Positions 12,784 through 15,773 of a DNA stretch of 15,773 nt are shown here, piece after piece; the stretch's first letter is position 1, and each line of letters starts with the position of its first letter. Position numbers and translations under genes: made by a program. Source of the stretch: Eubacteriales bacterium (GTDB taxonomy: Bacteria > Bacillota_A > Clostridia > Saccharofermentanales > DTU023). The stretch lies in the NCBI GenBank assembly GCA_030532185.1, contig JAUNLO010000008.1, forward strand, positions 1-15,773. The letters are read 5' to 3'. Below the pieces are notes generated by a model that saw nothing but the letters and a program-made list of their open reading frames with translations, was not told the DNA's origin and made no database searches.

Positions 12784-14652
12784 ATGGAAGAGAAAGACAA
12801 GCGTGATTCTGTCAAGATACCCTATGTATCTGCAGAAACCAAGATGAAAGAATTGTCCTGGCTTAGCGTAATCACCGGGATTATTCTTATGATCTTCTTT
12901 GGCGCAGCCAATGCCTACCTCGGGCTAAAAGTAGGTATGACCGTCAGTGCGTCTATCCCTGCAGCAGTTGTGTCGATGGCAATTTTGAAGGGTGCTCTGA
13001 AAAAAGGCACTATCCTGGAAAACAATATCGTTCAGACCATGGCCTCTACGGGTGAGGCTGTAGCCGCCGGTGTAGTATTCAGTGTACCGGCGCTTTACAT
13101 GCTGGACTCACCTCCCACCCTGGCACTCATTAGTTTGATTGCCTTATTCGGGGGCATCATTGGTGTAGTCGCTATGGTTATTTTCCGCCGCTATCTGATT
13201 GTGCAACAAAGCGACGAACTCAGATATCCTGAAGGCCAGGCTTGTGCGGAAATTTTAATTGCGGGTGAACAAGGTGGCGTATCGGCCAAGCAGGTCTTTA
13301 CCGGCGGCTTAATTGGCGCAGTTTACCGCTTTTTCCAAGCCGGCTTCATGTTATTCCCAGAAAATGTCGAGGCGGCCATTCCTCAACTACCTGGAGGTAT
13401 TCTGGGTATGAATGCCCTGCCCTCTCTGGCGGGTGTAGGTTATCTGGTTGGCTATAAAATCTCAGGTGTCATGCTAGCCGGTGGCGTGCTGGCCTGGCTG
13501 GTCATTATCCCCCTAATTACCATGATGGGTGAATCTAGCGCTGTCACCATTTTCCCGGGTAGCATGCCTATTAGCGAGATGGACGCTTGGGTTATTTGGG
13601 AAGACTACATTCAGTATATCGGCGCGGGTGTACTCACCGTGGGTGGTATTGCAGAATTTATCAAGGCACTCCCCGTTGTTAAAGACTCTGTTAAGGGTAT
13701 TTTCGCGAAAAAGGATGACCTTGCTGACAATTCCCGTACTAACCAGGACATCAACAAAAAAGTCTTGTTTGGCTTGTTTGTGGCTTGTGTTATCGGGATT
13801 GCCCTGATTCCTGCATTTAAGGTTAACCTCTTAGGTGCCTTCCTGGTAGCCCTCTTTGGCTTCCTCTTTGTTAGTATTTCTTCACGTATTGTTGGGGTGG
13901 TCGGCTCCAGCTCTAACCCAGTTTCAGGTATGACCATCGCCACCATTTTCTTCACCAGTATTATCTTCCAGGCCGTAGGCTTTTCGGGCAAGGAAGGCAT
14001 GATTTCTGCCGTAGTTATCGGCTCCATCGTCACCGTGGCCACAGCTACGGCTGGTGACATTTCTCAAGACTTGAAGACCGGTTATATTCTGGGTGCCACA
14101 CCGCGCCTACAGCAAATCACGGAGCTTTTTGCTGCCATTATTTTCGCTGGTATGTCTGGCTTCGTCCTCAGCTTGCTCCATAATGCCTTTACCATCGGCA
14201 GTCCGGAGCTACCTTCCCCTGCTACCTCAGTAATCGCGGTCTTAGTAGAAGGTATTTTCACGGGTAACCTGCCTTGGGGCCTGATTATCATTGGAGCGGT
14301 CATAGGCTTAGTTTGTGAACTAATGAGCATTCCTTCACTGCCCTTTGCTATCGGTCTGTACTTGCCGGTTCACTTGTCTGTACCCATTTTCATTGGGGGC
14401 GTTATTCGTTCCATTATGGATAAACGTAAAATGGATATTCACCACGGTACCCTCTTCAGCTCTGGCCTAGTTGCAGGTGACGCCATTATCGGTATTGTCA
14501 TCGCCCTGCTGACTACGGCTGGTTTGGCAGATAAGATTGCTATTGGTGGAGACTTCGGCTCTATCCACAACTGGATTACAGTCATCTTGATGGCTGCCGT
14601 CTTTGTCTTAATTTACAATTCTGGTAGAGACAAGAAAGAGGTCAGCAAATGA
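12784..14652 (+). CDS. OPT family oligopeptide transporter
   Basis: This 622-residue polytopic membrane protein is of the oligopeptide transporter (OPT) family, proton-coupled importers of small peptides or metal-chelate compounds. After a short polar N-terminus come LSWLSVITGIILMIFFGAAN, AYLGLKVGMTVSASIPAAV and the family hallmark NNIVQTMASTGEAVAAGVVF. Further features are QQSDELRYPEGQACAEIL, GSSSNPVSGMTIATIF and TATAGDISQDLKTGYILGAT, the last two typical of bacterial OPT proteins. The length is normal for the short bacterial form. AAGGAG precedes the ATG at good spacing. Its stop overlaps the DUF1028 start by four bases, so transport and the DUF1028 activity are probably produced together. 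Bacterial substrates are mostly unproven; peptides are the default expectation. Confidence 0.94.
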   Translation: MEEKDKRDSVKIPYVSAETKMKELSWLSVITGIILMIFFGAANAYLGLKVGMTVSASIPAAVVSMAILKGALKKGTILENNIVQTMASTGEAVAAGVVFSVPALYMLDSPPTLALISLIALFGGIIGVVAMVIFRRYLIVQQSDELRYPEGQACAEILIAGEQGGVSAKQVFTGGLIGAVYRFFQAGFMLFPENVEAAIPQLPGGILGMNALPSLAGVGYLVGYKISGVMLAGGVLAWLVIIPLITMMGESSAVTIFPGSMPISEMDAWVIWEDYIQYIGAGVLTVGGIAEFIKALPVVKDSVKGIFAKKDDLADNSRTNQDINKKVLFGLFVACVIGIALIPAFKVNLLGAFLVALFGFLFVSISSRIVGVVGSSSNPVSGMTIATIFFTSIIFQAVGFSGKEGMISAVVIGSIVTVATATAGDISQDLKTGYILGATPRLQQITELFAAIIFAGMSGFVLSLLHNAFTIGSPELPSPATSVIAVLVEGIFTGNLPWGLIIIGAVIGLVCELMSIPSLPFAIGLYLPVHLSVPIFIGGVIRSIMDKRKMDIHHGTLFSSGLVAGDAIIGIVIALLTTAGLADKIAIGGDFGSIHNWITVILMAAVFVLIYNSGRDKKEVSK

Positions 14653-15503
14653 TAGCTAGCACTTTCTCTATTGTCGGCCATGATCCTCAAGCTGGCGAAT
14701 GGGGTATAGCCATTAGTAGCAAATTCTTGGCTGTTGGTGCGGGTATTATTTGGGCCAAAGCGGGTGCAGGAGCTATTGCTACCCAGGCTATGGCCAACTT
14801 AGACTTCGGCGAGATTGGCCTTCAACTTCTCCAGAAGGGCTATGGGGCTGAAACGGTCGCCCAGAGCCTTCTGGCCCTAGATCCAGACCGCGAAGAGCGC
14901 CAATTTGGTATCGTGGATGCCCAAGGCAAGTCCTACTCCTTTACCGGGAAAAATTGTTTTGACTATGCCGGTGGCATCACTGGGCCGAATTTTGCCTGCC
15001 AAGGTAATATCTTGGTGAGCAGGGCCACGGTAGAAAATATGGCAGAGGCTTTTCAGAAGGGTCAAGGTCCGCTCGCTGACCGCCTCATGGCTGCTCTCAA
15101 CGCTGCCCAAGATGCGGGTGGCGATAAACGGGGTCGGCAGGCGGCAGCCCTCTTAGTTGTACGGGAGGGTGGCAGTTACGGCGGCTATAATGACCGTGCT
15201 ATCGACCTGCGTGTAGATGATCACCCACAGCCGGTGGCCGAACTTACCAGAATCTATAACCTACATAAGTTTTACTTCACCAAGCCCTCCCCGGAGGATT
15301 GCCTACCCCTCACCGAAGACCGGGTTAAAGCTATCCAAGAGGCCCTCACCCGGCGTGGCTTCTACCAGGGAGAGCTCAACGGCGTTTGGCCAGGCCCGAC
15401 CCGCGAAGCCCTATATGACTACTGTGGTTGGGAAAACTACGAAGAACGCTGGATGGAAGATGCCATCGACGCCGGAGTATTGAACATCCTGCTGTCTGAG
15501 TAG
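14649..15503 (+). CDS. DUF1028 family protein with C-terminal peptidoglycan-binding-like domain
   Basis: The product has 284 residues. Residues 1 to about 212 match the DUF1028 pattern closely: TFSIVGHDPQAGEWGIAISS, KFLAVGAGIIWAKAGAGAIA, TQAMAN, QFGIVDAQGKSYSFTGKNC, CQGNILVS, AGGDKRGRQAAALLVVR and IDLRVDDHPQPVAEL. The family has an Ntn-hydrolase-like fold and unknown substrate. Thr5 or Ser4 near the N-terminus could be the nucleophile after processing (inference). Residues about 220-284 resemble a small peptidoglycan-binding-like module (RVKAIQEALTRRGFYQGELN), a known companion of this family. There is no signal peptide, so the protein should be cytoplasmic. The ATGA overlap with the OPT gene means coupled translation and supports a role in processing the imported compound, for example as an amidase or peptidase. 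Confidence 0.92.
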   Translation: MIASTFSIVGHDPQAGEWGIAISSKFLAVGAGIIWAKAGAGAIATQAMANLDFGEIGLQLLQKGYGAETVAQSLLALDPDREERQFGIVDAQGKSYSFTGKNCFDYAGGITGPNFACQGNILVSRATVENMAEAFQKGQGPLADRLMAALNAAQDAGGDKRGRQAAALLVVREGGSYGGYNDRAIDLRVDDHPQPVAELTRIYNLHKFYFTKPSPEDCLPLTEDRVKAIQEALTRRGFYQGELNGVWPGPTREALYDYCGWENYEERWMEDAIDAGVLNILLSE

Positions 15504-15531
15504 GACAACTTTTTACTCCTAACAGTACATT

Positions 15532-15571
15532 TTACAGGTGCCTCAGAGTAATGAGGCACCTGTAATTTTTT
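15532..15571 (+). terminator. Rho-independent terminator of the OPT-DUF1028 operon
   Basis: A perfect 14-bp stem, TTACAGGTGCCTCA (15532-15545) with TGAGGCACCTGTAA (15552-15565), has a 6-nt loop and is followed by T6. It begins 28 nt after the stop. Confidence 0.95.
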
Positions 15572-15604
15572 CGGAAGTCTGGACCTAGCCTATCAATCAT
15601 AGGT

Positions 15605-15610
15605 TATAAT
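15605..15610 (+). promoter_or_regulatory. Candidate -10 box of a gene beyond the window
   Basis: TATAAT in an AT-rich stretch directly after the terminator; the best -35-like hexamer (TGGACC, 15580-15585) is 19 bp away. About 160 nt of leader follow without an open reading frame of note. The leader contains a diverged direct repeat (TAAGGGAAGCC at 15651, TTAGGGAAGAC at 15671) and a GGGAGT/ACTTCCC hairpin near 15723-15738. No RNA family was recognised. Confidence 0.4.
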
Positions 15611-15773
15611 AAATAAATATAAAAAGCTAAGACCTGACCCTGCTTTTAGCTAAGGGAAGCCGTCAGCAAGTTAGGGAAGACAGCCAGCTAAACACTGCCA
15701 AGGGCAAAAGTCCGGGAAACGGGAGTTTAACACTTCCCCAAGGATGAAAAAATAAGAAATGCCTTAACAGAGC

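Noticed and set aside
13611..14060. 149-residue minus-strand frame inside the OPT gene
   Set aside because: It is an antisense shadow of a confidently recognised membrane protein; its composition follows from the complementary codons.
15611..15773. RNase P or cobalamin-type RNA suggested by AAAAGTCCGGG
   Set aside because: Only this short string matches; the expected flanking conserved helices and boxes are absent, and the window ends too soon to judge.

Overview
All recognisable genes in this window lie on the plus strand. The organism cannot be named from the sequence. Canonical sigma-70-type promoters, GGAGG-type ribosome binding sites, U-tract terminators and a lipoprotein-anchored solute-binding protein point to a Gram-positive bacterium, most likely Bacillota (Clostridia-like). 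The nuclease-like gene at the left end belongs to a type I associate with Coriobacteriia/Actinomycetota, so that group is the alternative. A secreted serpin, peptide/amino-acid uptake and an amidase suit a host-associated amino-acid or peptide user.

Layout. (1) 1-2138: a lone DUF559/Vsr-like predicted nuclease (476-1351) in gene-poor DNA, flanked on both sides by seven copies of an interspersed ~22-bp repeat starting CATCCGTAAGTTG. (2) 2139-3494: a secreted serpin with an inhibitory-type hinge, followed by a strong terminator and nine degenerate 21-bp tandem units. (3) 4045-5670: a membrane protein with two zinc ribbons and a Tim44-like C-terminal region, followed by degenerate 12-bp repeats. 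(4) 5832-6066: a compact single-gene unit (promoter, RBS, 37-codon membrane peptide, terminator). (5) 6264-11515: a branched-chain amino acid/amide-type ABC importer, livJ - livH - livM::livG fusion - livF, with a strong hairpin after livJ and ATGA coupling before livF. (6) 11706-12608: an acetamidase/formamidase with its own RBS. (7) 12622-15571: a near-consensus promoter, a ~127-nt leader with two mutually exclusive helices, an OPT-family transporter, a translationally coupled DUF1028 protein and a strong terminator. (8) 15572-15773: the likely 5' leader of the next gene, cut by the window edge.

How the genes may work together. The Liv transporter probably imports branched-chain or other amino acids. 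The FmdA homologue next door leaves open that short amides are the cargo. The OPT-DUF1028 pair looks like an uptake-plus-processing unit for peptides or peptide-like compounds. The serpin would act outside the cell on host or competitor serine proteases.

Most unusual are the repeats. Besides the nuclease-flanking family, several degenerate short tandem arrays with different unit lengths (about 9, 12, 21 and 24 bp) lie beside or inside genes. One is translated as an 8-residue repeat in the LivJ N-terminal extension, and the 3' end of livF, stop codon included, is duplicated 72 bp downstream. The best candidates for something undescribed are the repeat-flanked nuclease locus, the switch-like leader of the OPT operon, and the autonomous 37-codon membrane peptide gene.
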